The notes under the pieces are model-generated. The model did not search any database. It had not been told where the DNA came from and saw nothing but the letters and a program-made list of their open reading frames with translations. From contig DBKH01000018.1 in NCBI GenBank assembly GCA_002297815.1, positions 1 through 5,016 of the forward strand: a DNA stretch of 5,016 nucleotides, in the 5' to 3' direction. Shown piece by piece: positions 1 to 5,016 of this stretch (positions are counted from its first letter, which is position 1; each line of letters begins with the position of its first letter). The stretch is from Bacteroidales bacterium UBA755. Its GTDB lineage: Bacteria > Bacteroidota > Bacteroidia > Bacteroidales > UBA932. Position numbers and translations under genes: made by a program.

Positions 1-164
1 CAGCATCGTTGACCTTGATAGCGACATTCGCGTGGCACCGCCAGCCATCCCCTACGGATTCTCTGGCGGAAGTACAGCAGGCTTTTGCAAACCTTGACAA
101 TGCAGACCAGACGTTCCTCTGCGAAATTTACAATGAAGACACATTTATGAACATAAATTATTAG
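1..164 (+). CDS. C-terminal end of a probable anti-sigma-like or other small single-pass membrane protein (5' end outside window)
   Basis: The frame beginning at base 3 is open from the window edge to a TAG at 162-164 and gives about 53 residues. The first visible part (A-S-L-T-L-I-A-T-F-A-W) reads like the end of a membrane helix. It is followed by a polar tail with alanine- and acid-rich helix character (S-L-A-E-V-Q-Q-A-F-A-N-L) and the ending T-F-M-N-I-N-Y. The next gene starts 7 bases after this stop, so the two are probably co-transcribed. In Bacteroidota, a short membrane-anchored protein is commonly found between an ECF sigma factor gene and a Spy/CpxP-like gene, which is why I suggest an anti-sigma-like role. 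That is inference from order only, because the N-terminal sigma-binding part is not in the window. The other two forward frames contain stops within the first 100 bases. Confidence 0.55.
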   Translation, partial: ASLTLIATFAWHRQPSPTDSLAEVQQAFANLDNADQTFLCEIYNEDTFMNINY

Positions 165-171
165 AAGACAG

Positions 172-636
172 ATGAAAACAATATTCAGAACAATAATCGC
201 AGCGTCATTCGCGCTCCTTATGTCAATGACATTGTCCGCCCAGCCTAACGGAAAGAAAATCAGCCGTGAGGAACTGGCCGTGAAACAGGCCGAGCACATC
301 TCCACGGAGCTTGCGTTCGATGATGCGACAAGCAGGAAATTCCAGGAGACCTACTGCAACTTCCAGAAGGAAATCTGGGCACTGGGTCCGAGCCTCGGAA
401 AGCAGCAGTCGGATAATCCAGGCGAGGAAGAGATGAAGCAGCGTTTCGAGCGCAGCCAGAAGATCCTTGACCTACGCAAAAAATACTACGATATCTACAG
501 CACGTTCCTCTCGCAGAAGCAGATATCCCGGGTGTACGAGATAGAGCGCGATATGATGCGCAGGCTCTCTCAGCCGAAGCCGCAGGGACCAAGGCCACAG
601 CAACCATCAAGACCGAGAAGCAATGCGCAGAGATAG
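172..636 (+). CDS. Spy/CpxP-like periplasmic protein
   Basis: This 154-residue protein starts with a clear Sec signal peptide: basic start M-K-T-I-F-R, hydrophobic core to about residue 20, and likely cleavage after L-S-A at 23. The mature part is helical and charged, with two related segments. The first is at about 31-70 (E-L-A-F-D-D-A-T-S-R-K-F-Q-E-T-Y). The second is at about 92-128 (a K-I-L-D-L-R-K-K-Y-Y stretch, then T-F-L-S-Q-K-Q-I-S-R-V-Y). This pattern, leucine then acidic/threonine then a Lys-Phe or Tyr helix, resembles the LTxxQ-type repeats of Spy/CpxP proteins and their Bacteroidota relatives. Members of that family act in the periplasm as ATP-independent chaperones or envelope-stress sensors. 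The last 22 residues are proline-rich and basic and look unstructured. The gene lies 7 bases after the upstream stop, and its 3' end overlaps the lipoprotein gene by 14 bases, so an operon with coupled translation is likely. The exact substrate is unknown. Confidence 0.72.
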   Translation: MKTIFRTIIAASFALLMSMTLSAQPNGKKISREELAVKQAEHISTELAFDDATSRKFQETYCNFQKEIWALGPSLGKQQSDNPGEEEMKQRFERSQKILDLRKKYYDIYSTFLSQKQISRVYEIERDMMRRLSQPKPQGPRPQQPSRPRSNAQR

Positions 637-2209
637 ACTGTATTATGGCCTCATCGCCCTCTCGATAGCATTGGCAGGTTGTTCCTCAAAAGAGGAACAG
701 CCTGTCGGCGGTGACGAAGACGGCAAAGATACGGAGACATTGACCCTCAAAGAGAGGGTCGAGTCAATGATGGTGAAAGTCGAGGGAGGAACTTTCTTTA
801 TGGGACAGACGACTTCCGGCCTGGACAACGGAGCATTGACAAAAGCGGAGTCCGATGCTCAGGACAACAATGACCCACGCCCGGACGAACTTCCGCTTCA
901 TAAGGTGACACTGTCCGATTTCGAGATATCGAAATATGAAGTCACGCAGGGACTTTGGAAAGAAGTGATGGGAACATTGGAGCCTTGCTGGTCGGCTTCG
1001 GAATATGGCGAGGATGACGACAGGGCAATGGACGGCGTGGACTGGGACGATGCCAACCGGTTCATTGACAGACTCAATACGCTCACAGGAGGAGACTGGA
1101 GGCTTCCGACCGAGGCCGAGTGGGAGTTCGCCGCAAGAGGTGGAGTCAAGAGCAAGGACTACCGCTACAGCGGAAGCAATGACGTGAATGAAGCCGGCTG
1201 GTTCAAGGATAACGGGTTGAGCCACGTTAACAAGGTGGGGCTTAAAGCGGCCAACGAACTTGGCATATACGATATGTCGGGCAATGCGTTCGAGTGGTGC
1301 TATGACTGGTACGGGGCATATTCCGATGAGGATCAAGTCAATCCCAAAGGACCTTCCGATTCCGACAAAGAATATGTATATGCAGGAAAGGATGTCGCCA
1401 CGCACGTTCTACGTGGCGGGCATTGGCAGAGCAGTTCATTCGGGCTGAGGGTGTCATTCAGGACCAAGATTCCGACATCGAACTACAAGCCAAAGGCCGG
1501 ATTCCGCATCGCGCGAGGTATTCCATATTCGGAAATGAACAACTATGCCCCAGGAGATGGAACCATCTCCCCTCTTGACGACTTCGGAAAATACGTCAGC
1601 GGCACATTGCCGTACAGGATGAAGAGCATAGCGAGTGCTGATGCCGTAAAGCCGATTCTGGTGATGTATCTGCACGGCGGTTCGTCCAAGGGAAACGACA
1701 ACGAGACGCAGATGAAGGAGGCCGCCGTCAGCGTTATCGCCGACTATCTGGCGAACAATGCAATCACAAGCATATTCATTATCCCTCAATGTCCTTCCTC
1801 CGGGAGTTGGGGTGCGAAGATGAACGAGCCTCTCGCGATGCTTATTGGTGAGTATGAGGCGTCCTGTGGCGGGATATATGTCCTCGGAGGCTCGATGGGA
1901 GGCACCGGCACATGGTCATTGGCCAACGCCTATCCGGAGAAGTTCAGCGGGATAATGCCCGTCGCAGGGAAGCCGGGAACCGCAGATGCGGCGAATTTCA
2001 GGTCAATGCGTGTCTGCACGGTGATGAGCGAATCGGACGAAGTGATGAAGACCGCATACGAGGATGTCAAGGCATTCTGCGAGAGCATCAATGCCGCCGC
2101 CGGCAGCACAAACTGCACGATAGTCCCGGCATCCGAGCAATGGTCACATCAGACCACCTGCGAGCAGTCCTACACTGACGAGCGCCTTCGCTGGCTGTTC
2201 GGGAGATAA
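623..2209 (+). CDS. Lipoprotein: SUMF1/FGE-like domain fused to an alpha/beta-hydrolase (esterase-like) domain
   Basis: This is a 528-residue protein. Residues 1-20 form a lipoprotein signal with lipobox L-A-G-C (Cys20). The S-S-K-E-E that follows resembles the K-(D/E)2 export signal of Bacteroidota surface lipoproteins, so outer-leaflet display is possible. Residues about 50-298 show the SUMF1/FGE hallmarks in order: V-E-G-G-T-F-F-M-G (53-61), K-Y-E-V-T (104-108), W-R-L-P-T-E-A-E-W-E (159-168), G-I-Y-D-M-S-G-N-A-F-E-W (214-225), L-R-G-G-H-W (263-268) and G-F-R (293-295). The two cysteines used by true formylglycine-generating enzymes are replaced (Ser270 and Leu275), so sulfatase activation is unlikely. 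Residues about 310-528 are an esterase-type alpha/beta hydrolase: L-H-G-G oxyanion loop (350-353), nucleophile elbow G-G-S-M-G with Ser424, likely acid Asp472 and base His509 in W-S-H. The predicted-peptidase / PHB-depolymerase-like esterases are the nearest group I recognise. The substrate is unknown; a carbohydrate or peptide ester is a guess. The start at 623 is supported by the signal peptide, although it lies inside the preceding gene. Confidence 0.82.
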   Translation: MRRDRLYYGLIALSIALAGCSSKEEQPVGGDEDGKDTETLTLKERVESMMVKVEGGTFFMGQTTSGLDNGALTKAESDAQDNNDPRPDELPLHKVTLSDFEISKYEVTQGLWKEVMGTLEPCWSASEYGEDDDRAMDGVDWDDANRFIDRLNTLTGGDWRLPTEAEWEFAARGGVKSKDYRYSGSNDVNEAGWFKDNGLSHVNKVGLKAANELGIYDMSGNAFEWCYDWYGAYSDEDQVNPKGPSDSDKEYVYAGKDVATHVLRGGHWQSSSFGLRVSFRTKIPTSNYKPKAGFRIARGIPYSEMNNYAPGDGTISPLDDFGKYVSGTLPYRMKSIASADAVKPILVMYLHGGSSKGNDNETQMKEAAVSVIADYLANNAITSIFIIPQCPSSGSWGAKMNEPLAMLIGEYEASCGGIYVLGGSMGGTGTWSLANAYPEKFSGIMPVAGKPGTADAANFRSMRVCTVMSESDEVMKTAYEDVKAFCESINAAAGSTNCTIVPASEQWSHQTTCEQSYTDERLRWLFGR

Positions 2210-2222
2210 TATTCCCGTGTGG

Positions 2223-3491
2223 TCACTCTATGAAAATCAACTTTCTGTTCCGGCAGGACAGGATCGTTTTCTGCCTTGACAGAATTTGGTACCCTATTAG
2301 GCCGTCGATTCTCTCGTCCTTCCTCATGTTGAGGTGACTGATGCTATTGAACACGGTCCGGGTGTTTCTGAAGGTTTTTCCGCCAATCTTGAGATTCTTC
2401 AGTTTTCCAGCGTGAACCTCCGTACCTTTGTCATTGCTGATGCCTTTCAATTTTGTTGTTTTAACTCTCTTCATCATATTCTTGAATTCATCCCACAGTC
2501 CGGAGTCAAGAAGGTCGCTTGAGGCTCCGCAATCAATGCCGAATGTAAGGCTGGACGTGTCTATCTGGCCATTGATGAGGGGAATATGGCGCATCGCCTT
2601 GCTCATCTCAAAAGGCACTTCTTCATATTCATACTTCCGCTCCATCAGGAAAGTCTCCGTGTAATCCGGATCAATCAGGGTGAGAGTCTTGCCCTTGTAG
2701 TCAAACAGCAGGTCATAATCCCTGTACACATCGTAGCCTATGAGGCCGTAAACCTCCGTTCCGTTCTCCAGATGAGAGAGGTCTGACATCATGACCTTTA
2801 TGCTGTCCGCACGTATTCCGTTGAAATCAAAGGAGTCAACGTAAATGACATCCTGCCCGCCGCTGACTTTTCCGTTGACATCTTCTGATGTGCTCACGCG
2901 TGCTCCCTTGTCCTCGCTTCCTCTGAAATATTTGCTGTTCAGATAAAGTATAGGACAGCCGCTGTCGATGATGAAATTATGTTTCTCCCCATTGATTACG
3001 GCCTGAGCGACAATCATATTGTCCTTTGACAATGTTATCGGGACGGTGATCACCTTGTCCTGAGGTTTTTCAAACTTGAAACCCTTGTCTGCCTGCTTGA
3101 CAGTCGCCTTCAGCAACTCAAGACTCTTGATCTTGTTCTCATCGTTGAACACGAAAGTAGTGGCCCTGTCACCAAGTTTTGAATATGAGAATGAATATAC
3201 CAGCGTCAGCATATTGCCGTCCCTGCTCTCCGAGGTCCTTTCATATTTCATGATGCTGTCATTCAACTGTTTCAACTTCTCGATGGTGGCGTTCAGCACA
3301 AGATTGGCGACATTGCCCTTCTGGCCGGAGCATTCAAAATCCGAGGACAAGTACGGTTGAACAGCCTCTGAAGAATAACTGTTTATGGCGTTAACCATCT
3401 CTTTGACAACATTCTCGCAATCGGTCAATGACTGCGCTCTCAAACAAACCGCACTGAATATAAGCAGTGCGATAAAACCAAACCTTTTCAT
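2223..3491 (-). CDS. Secreted two-lobed retropepsin-like aspartyl protease
   Basis: This 422-residue protein has a Sec signal peptide (M-K-R-F-G-F-I-A-L-L-I-F, cleavage probably after L-R-A at 19), so it should be periplasmic or secreted. Residues about 20-130 form a small alpha+beta domain of the length and pattern of an NTF2/SnoaL-like fold; this assignment is tentative. Two repeated protease lobes follow. Lobe 1 (about 148-275) has F-I-I-D-S-G with Asp176 and, later, G-L-I-G-Y-D-V (249-255). Lobe 2 (about 290-422) has F-G-I-D-C-G with Asp320 and G-L-I-G-Y-Q-I (397-403). The D-[ST]-G motif paired with a hydrophobic-hydrophobic-Gly motif is the signature of retropepsin-like/pepsin-like aspartyl proteases. 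Two lobes in one chain replace the usual homodimer. The second motif is DCG rather than DTG or DSG, which may lower or alter activity. The gene is convergent with the lipoprotein gene (13 bases between stops) and appears monocistronic. I found no convincing promoter match in its upstream spacer. Confidence 0.8.
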   Translation of the reverse strand: MKRFGFIALLIFSAVCLRAQSLTDCENVVKEMVNAINSYSSEAVQPYLSSDFECSGQKGNVANLVLNATIEKLKQLNDSIMKYERTSESRDGNMLTLVYSFSYSKLGDRATTFVFNDENKIKSLELLKATVKQADKGFKFEKPQDKVITVPITLSKDNMIVAQAVINGEKHNFIIDSGCPILYLNSKYFRGSEDKGARVSTSEDVNGKVSGGQDVIYVDSFDFNGIRADSIKVMMSDLSHLENGTEVYGLIGYDVYRDYDLLFDYKGKTLTLIDPDYTETFLMERKYEYEEVPFEMSKAMRHIPLINGQIDTSSLTFGIDCGASSDLLDSGLWDEFKNMMKRVKTTKLKGISNDKGTEVHAGKLKNLKIGGKTFRNTRTVFNSISHLNMRKDERIDGLIGYQILSRQKTILSCRNRKLIFIE

Positions 3492-3717
3492 TTCCGCATA
3501 ATCTTTATGACATCGAGGATATCACATGGGACATACACAATTCCTCTGGCTATCCTTGTCTAGGACGACACACTCTTCAAATAATGTGCAATCAAGTTTA
3601 CAATTATTCATGATGGATAGAATGGCAGTCAACCATAATCGTTAGAGACGTTGTATTTGAGTGTACAGACTCAGAAGCTGAACACTAAAGAAGGAGCGTA
3701 TTTTAGTGCAGCATCGG
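3492..3717. other. Intergenic spacer between protease and Fic genes
   Basis: This 226-base stretch separates the start of the protease gene (reading left) from the stop of the Fic gene (also reading left), so it should contain the protease promoter and the Fic terminator. I found no good TTG-N20-TAnnTTTG match on the minus strand upstream of 3491. There is a 5-base inverted repeat, TGAGT (3658-3662) with ACTCA (3669-3673), and the stronger 7-base repeat listed separately. No coding potential, RNA gene or mobile-element end was recognised. Confidence 0.5.
3683..3708 (-). terminator. Possible stem-loop downstream of the Fic gene
   Basis: CACTAAA at 3683-3689 and TTTAGTG at 3702-3708 are perfect reverse complements of 7 bases around a 12-base loop. 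On the minus strand the hairpin begins about 10 bases after the Fic stop codon, where a terminator is expected. However, the stem is A/T-rich and is followed on that strand by TTCAGCTTCTG rather than a run of T, so it is a weak candidate for an intrinsic terminator. It could equally be a 3'-end-protecting hairpin or chance. Confidence 0.25.
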
Positions 3718-4605
3718 TCAATATTTGATTCTGAAATAGTCAAGGAGTTTCTTGTAATAGTCCTGTGCAGTCAGGCAGGTGTCTGTCAGATAACCGGGGA
3801 TCCTTCCCCATTCGTGCAGACCACGGTAGTAGAACATCTTCAGTTCGTCCGTGATGATGAAAGGAACAATGTCGTGATTCAGGCATTCCTTGAACATTAT
3901 CAAGCGCCCAACTCTTCCGTTGCCGTCCTGAAAGGGGTGTATTGATTCGAAACGCTGATGAAAATCAAGTATATCCTCAAAACGCATTGGCTTTTTGTCT
4001 CTATACTCTTTCAGTGATTTATGCAGTTCATACCCTACATTCTGTGGTGAGGTCGTTTCCATCCCACCGACCTCGTTTGGTATCCGTTTGTACTCACCGA
4101 CCGCAAACCAGGATTTAGAAGCATCTGAGGTTCCGCTTTTCAGCAACCTATGAAGCTGTTTTATCATGTTTTCAGTCAGCGGTTCTTTCGCATGGTCAAT
4201 TATAAAGTCAATGCAGCGGAAATGGTTGGTGGTTTCGATGATGTCATCCACCTTCACCGCATTATCCGTGATTCCTATTGTATTGGTCTCGAATATATAG
4301 CGTGTCTGTTCTTCTGTCAACCGGCTGCCTTCAATATGGTTTGAATTGTATGTCAAATCAATCTGGGTACGGTGATATATTCCGCCTTTGATTCCTGATT
4401 CTTTTTGCTCACGCAATGTCTTCAAAAGTGGTGAGAGTCTTATTTTGGCATTCTTGCGCTGAGGGAGAGGGGCCTCGGCCGGTATATTCCATGTTTTGCC
4501 GACAAGCTGCGCTCCGGCAATTTTCCCTTGAATGCAATAGTTTCTTACCGTACGTTCGGCAATACCATGTGCAGCCGCATATTCTTTAGTAGAGACGTAA
4601 TTCAT
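3718..4605 (-). CDS. Fic-domain protein (class II) with N-terminal helix-turn-helix
   Basis: From the ATG at 4605 this is 295 residues. Residues about 4-43 (V-S-T-K-E-Y-A-A-A-H-G-I-A-E-R-T-V-R, then a K-T-W-N-I-P hairpin) form an excisionase/MerR-like helix-turn-helix with wing. The Fic core carries the full catalytic motif H-P-F-Q-D-G-N-G-R-V-G-R (223-234), with catalytic His223, Asp227 and the phosphate-binding Gly-Asn-Gly-Arg. A preceding flap is at about 167-181. An inhibitory helix motif S-N-H-I-E-G (Ser88 to Gly93, Glu92) lies N-terminal to the core and matches the [S/T]xxxE[G/N] signature of class II, self-inhibited Fic proteins. Family members transfer AMP (or another nucleotide or phosphate group) to hydroxyls of target proteins in the cytoplasm; the target here is unknown. 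The frame extends to a TTG at 4641, but that codon lies inside the predicted -7 element, so I reject it. ATG 4617 is a possible alternative start, giving 299 residues. No separate antitoxin gene adjoins it. The HTH suggests DNA binding and autoregulation. Confidence 0.85.
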   Translation of the reverse strand: MNYVSTKEYAAAHGIAERTVRNYCIQGKIAGAQLVGKTWNIPAEAPLPQRKNAKIRLSPLLKTLREQKESGIKGGIYHRTQIDLTYNSNHIEGSRLTEEQTRYIFETNTIGITDNAVKVDDIIETTNHFRCIDFIIDHAKEPLTENMIKQLHRLLKSGTSDASKSWFAVGEYKRIPNEVGGMETTSPQNVGYELHKSLKEYRDKKPMRFEDILDFHQRFESIHPFQDGNGRVGRLIMFKECLNHDIVPFIITDELKMFYYRGLHEWGRIPGYLTDTCLTAQDYYKKLLDYFRIKY

Positions 4606-4638
4606 ATCTATCGGCATAAATAATAGCGAATGCCTGCA

Positions 4639-4669
4639 CAAAGATAAGGTTTCTTGCCGTTATCGGCAA
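4639..4669 (-). promoter_or_regulatory. Predicted promoter of the Fic gene
   Basis: Read on the minus strand, TTG (4667-4669) is followed by exactly 20 bases and then TATCTTTG (4639-4646). This is a full match to the Bacteroidota housekeeping promoter pattern TTG-N19-21-TAnnTTTG. Transcription would begin at about 4632, leaving a leader of about 15 bases to ATG 4617 or about 27 bases to ATG 4605. The -33 TTG lies within the palindrome at 4649-4674. Confidence 0.65.
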
Positions 4670-4674
4670 GAAAC
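4649..4674. repeat. Perfect palindrome with 11-base arms, candidate operator of the Fic gene
   Basis: GTTTCTTGCCG (4649-4659) and CGGCAAGAAAC (4664-4674) are exact reverse complements separated by TTAT. The element covers the -33 box and most of the spacer of the Fic promoter, which is where a repressor dimer would block RNA polymerase. No T-run follows on either strand, so it is not a typical terminator. The obvious candidate binder is the HTH of the Fic protein itself; that is inference. Confidence 0.7.
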
Positions 4675-4762
4675 AGGCGCTGTTTTGGGCTAATCGATTA
4701 TAATTTATGCCGGTAGTAATTATGTGCATTGAGCAACATCTTGACAATCAACTGTACTTACA

Positions 4763-4809
4763 TTTTGGTGCGTGACTTTCGTTTTGGTGCGTGACTTTCG
4801 TTTTGGTGC
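4763..4809 (+). repeat. 19-base tandem direct repeat, 2.5 copies
   Basis: The unit TTTTGGTGCGTGACTTTCG occurs at 4763-4781 and again, identically, at 4782-4800. It is followed by a partial copy, TTTTGGTGC, at 4801-4809. The array ends 4 bases before the -33 box of the rightward promoter (4814), so it occupies roughly -40 to -90, the usual place for activator sites. Binding sites for a transcription regulator are the likeliest role. Slippage-generated duplication without function is the alternative. Confidence 0.8.
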
Positions 4810-4813
4810 CTTA

Positions 4814-4844
4814 TTGTGTGTCTCATAATGTTTTATGACCTTTG
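4814..4844 (+). promoter_or_regulatory. Predicted promoter for the rightward gene at the window end
   Basis: TTG (4814-4816), 20 bases, then GACCTTTG (4837-4844) matches the Bacteroidota pattern TTG-N20-TAnnTTTG with one mismatch (G for the first T). A transcript would start near 4851 and have an A/T-rich leader of about 50 bases before the ATG at 4902. The tandem repeats lie immediately upstream. Confidence 0.55.
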
Positions 4845-4901
4845 CAGTGCAATTAAGTTAGTACGTATACAAAGGAAAGTATATTTATAAATCAAAACAT
4901 T

Positions 4902-5016
4902 ATGAAAAATTTTTATTGGCAGCTGCCGCCATGATCGCAGCGAATGTTATGGTAAACGCACAAGGTAAATTTGAGACTGTCAGGCTTAAGAACTCGACAC
5001 TGCACGTCTATTACTC
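4902..5016 (+). CDS. 5' end of a secreted-protein gene with an apparent 1-base frameshift just after the start (runs off the window)
   Basis: ATG 4902 follows an A/T-rich leader typical of this phylum, but its own frame gives only M-K-N-F-Y-W-Q-L-P-P before a TGA at 4932. One frame over, the sequence reads F-L-L-A-A-A-A-M-I-A-A-N-V-M-V-N-A-Q-G-K and stays open to the window end. That is an excellent signal-peptide core with cleavage before Q-G-K. A start of M-K-K-F-L-L or M-K-N-F-L-L would result from one extra A or T in the A5T5 run at 4905-4914. In the signal-peptide frame there is no upstream ATG before a stop at 4859; only TTG 4916 or ATG 4931 is available, and both lack the charged n-region. 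The mature part visible (K-F-E-T-V-R-L-K-N-S-T-L-H-V-Y-Y) is too short for me to assign a family. The cause could be a sequencing error, a pseudogene or slippage-controlled expression. Confidence 0.6.

Larger units (their letters stand above)
4612..4712. repeat. Outer inverted repeat enclosing the Fic promoter and palindrome
   Basis: CGGCATAAAT (4612-4621) and ATTTATGCCG (4703-4712) are perfect 10-base reverse complements. Their midpoint (4662) almost coincides with the centre of the inner palindrome (4661.5). All four arms share the core TGCCG/CGGCA, so they may be half-sites for the same DNA-binding protein. The left arm overlaps ATG 4617 of the Fic gene. Confidence 0.45.

Noticed and set aside
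260..610. Minus-strand open frame of 116 codons opposite the Spy-like gene
   Set aside because: It is composition-driven, has no motif, and sits antisense to a gene with a clear signal peptide and family pattern.
764..1405. Long minus-strand open frame (213 codons) opposite the lipoprotein gene
   Set aside because: It lies entirely inside a gene with strong domain motifs, and its translation shows no recognisable family or signal; it is a shadow of the GC-rich coding strand.
2200..2217. CGGGA / TCCCG inverted repeat at the end of the lipoprotein gene as a bidirectional terminator
   Set aside because: The stem is only 5 bases with an 8-base loop and no T-run on either side; too weak to call.
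3718..4605. Toxin-antitoxin pair built around the Fic protein
   Set aside because: The inhibitory motif is in the same protein (class II), and no small antitoxin gene is adjacent on either side.
4649..4674. Palindrome as an intrinsic terminator or insertion-sequence end
   Set aside because: No T-run follows on either strand, and there is no transposase gene or second matching end in the window.
4691..4700. TAATCGATTA, a perfect 10-base palindrome in the Fic upstream region
   Set aside because: It is short and A/T-rich and could easily arise by chance; no link to a known site.

Overview
The window looks like a chromosomal segment of a Bacteroidales bacterium (phylum Bacteroidota). Two upstream regions carry good matches to the Bacteroidota promoter pattern (a -33 TTG, about 20 bases, then a -7 TAnnTTTG). 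Translation starts have A/T-rich leaders rather than clear Shine-Dalgarno sites. One lipoprotein has a lysine-acidic stretch after the lipid cysteine, resembling the lipoprotein export signal of this phylum. The gene order of a small single-pass protein followed by a Spy/CpxP-like protein is also typical. I cannot name the genus from sequence alone.

Left block (1-2209, + strand, visibly GC-richer than the rest): the C-terminal end of a probable anti-sigma-like membrane protein (stop at 164), a Spy/CpxP-like periplasmic protein (172-636), and a 528-residue lipoprotein (623-2209). The lipoprotein fuses an SUMF1/FGE-type domain, lacking the two catalytic cysteines of true formylglycine-generating enzymes, to an alpha/beta-hydrolase (esterase) domain with an apparent intact Ser-Asp-His triad. 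The 7-base gap and the 14-base overlap suggest one operon, possibly an envelope-stress or cell-surface hydrolase unit.

Middle (2223-3491, - strand, convergent with the lipoprotein, 13 bases between the stop codons): a secreted two-lobed retropepsin-like aspartyl protease with a small N-terminal domain. The spacer at 3492-3717 holds only weak inverted repeats.

Right block: a class II Fic-domain protein with an N-terminal helix-turn-helix (3718-4605, - strand). Its likely promoter overlaps a perfect 11-base-arm palindrome, itself enclosed by a second, almost concentric inverted repeat, so autoregulation is plausible. The intergenic region also carries a 19-base tandem repeat (2.5 copies) directly upstream of a rightward promoter. 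That promoter serves a gene that starts at about 4902 and runs off the window. Its start codon is out of frame with an obvious signal peptide by one base in an A5T5 run, which means a sequencing error, a pseudogene or a phase-variable start.

No RNA gene, insertion sequence or CRISPR array was seen. I found no clearly undescribed system. The most interesting points are the regulatory architecture around the Fic gene, the tandem repeats plus the frameshifted start, and the SUMF1-esterase fusion.
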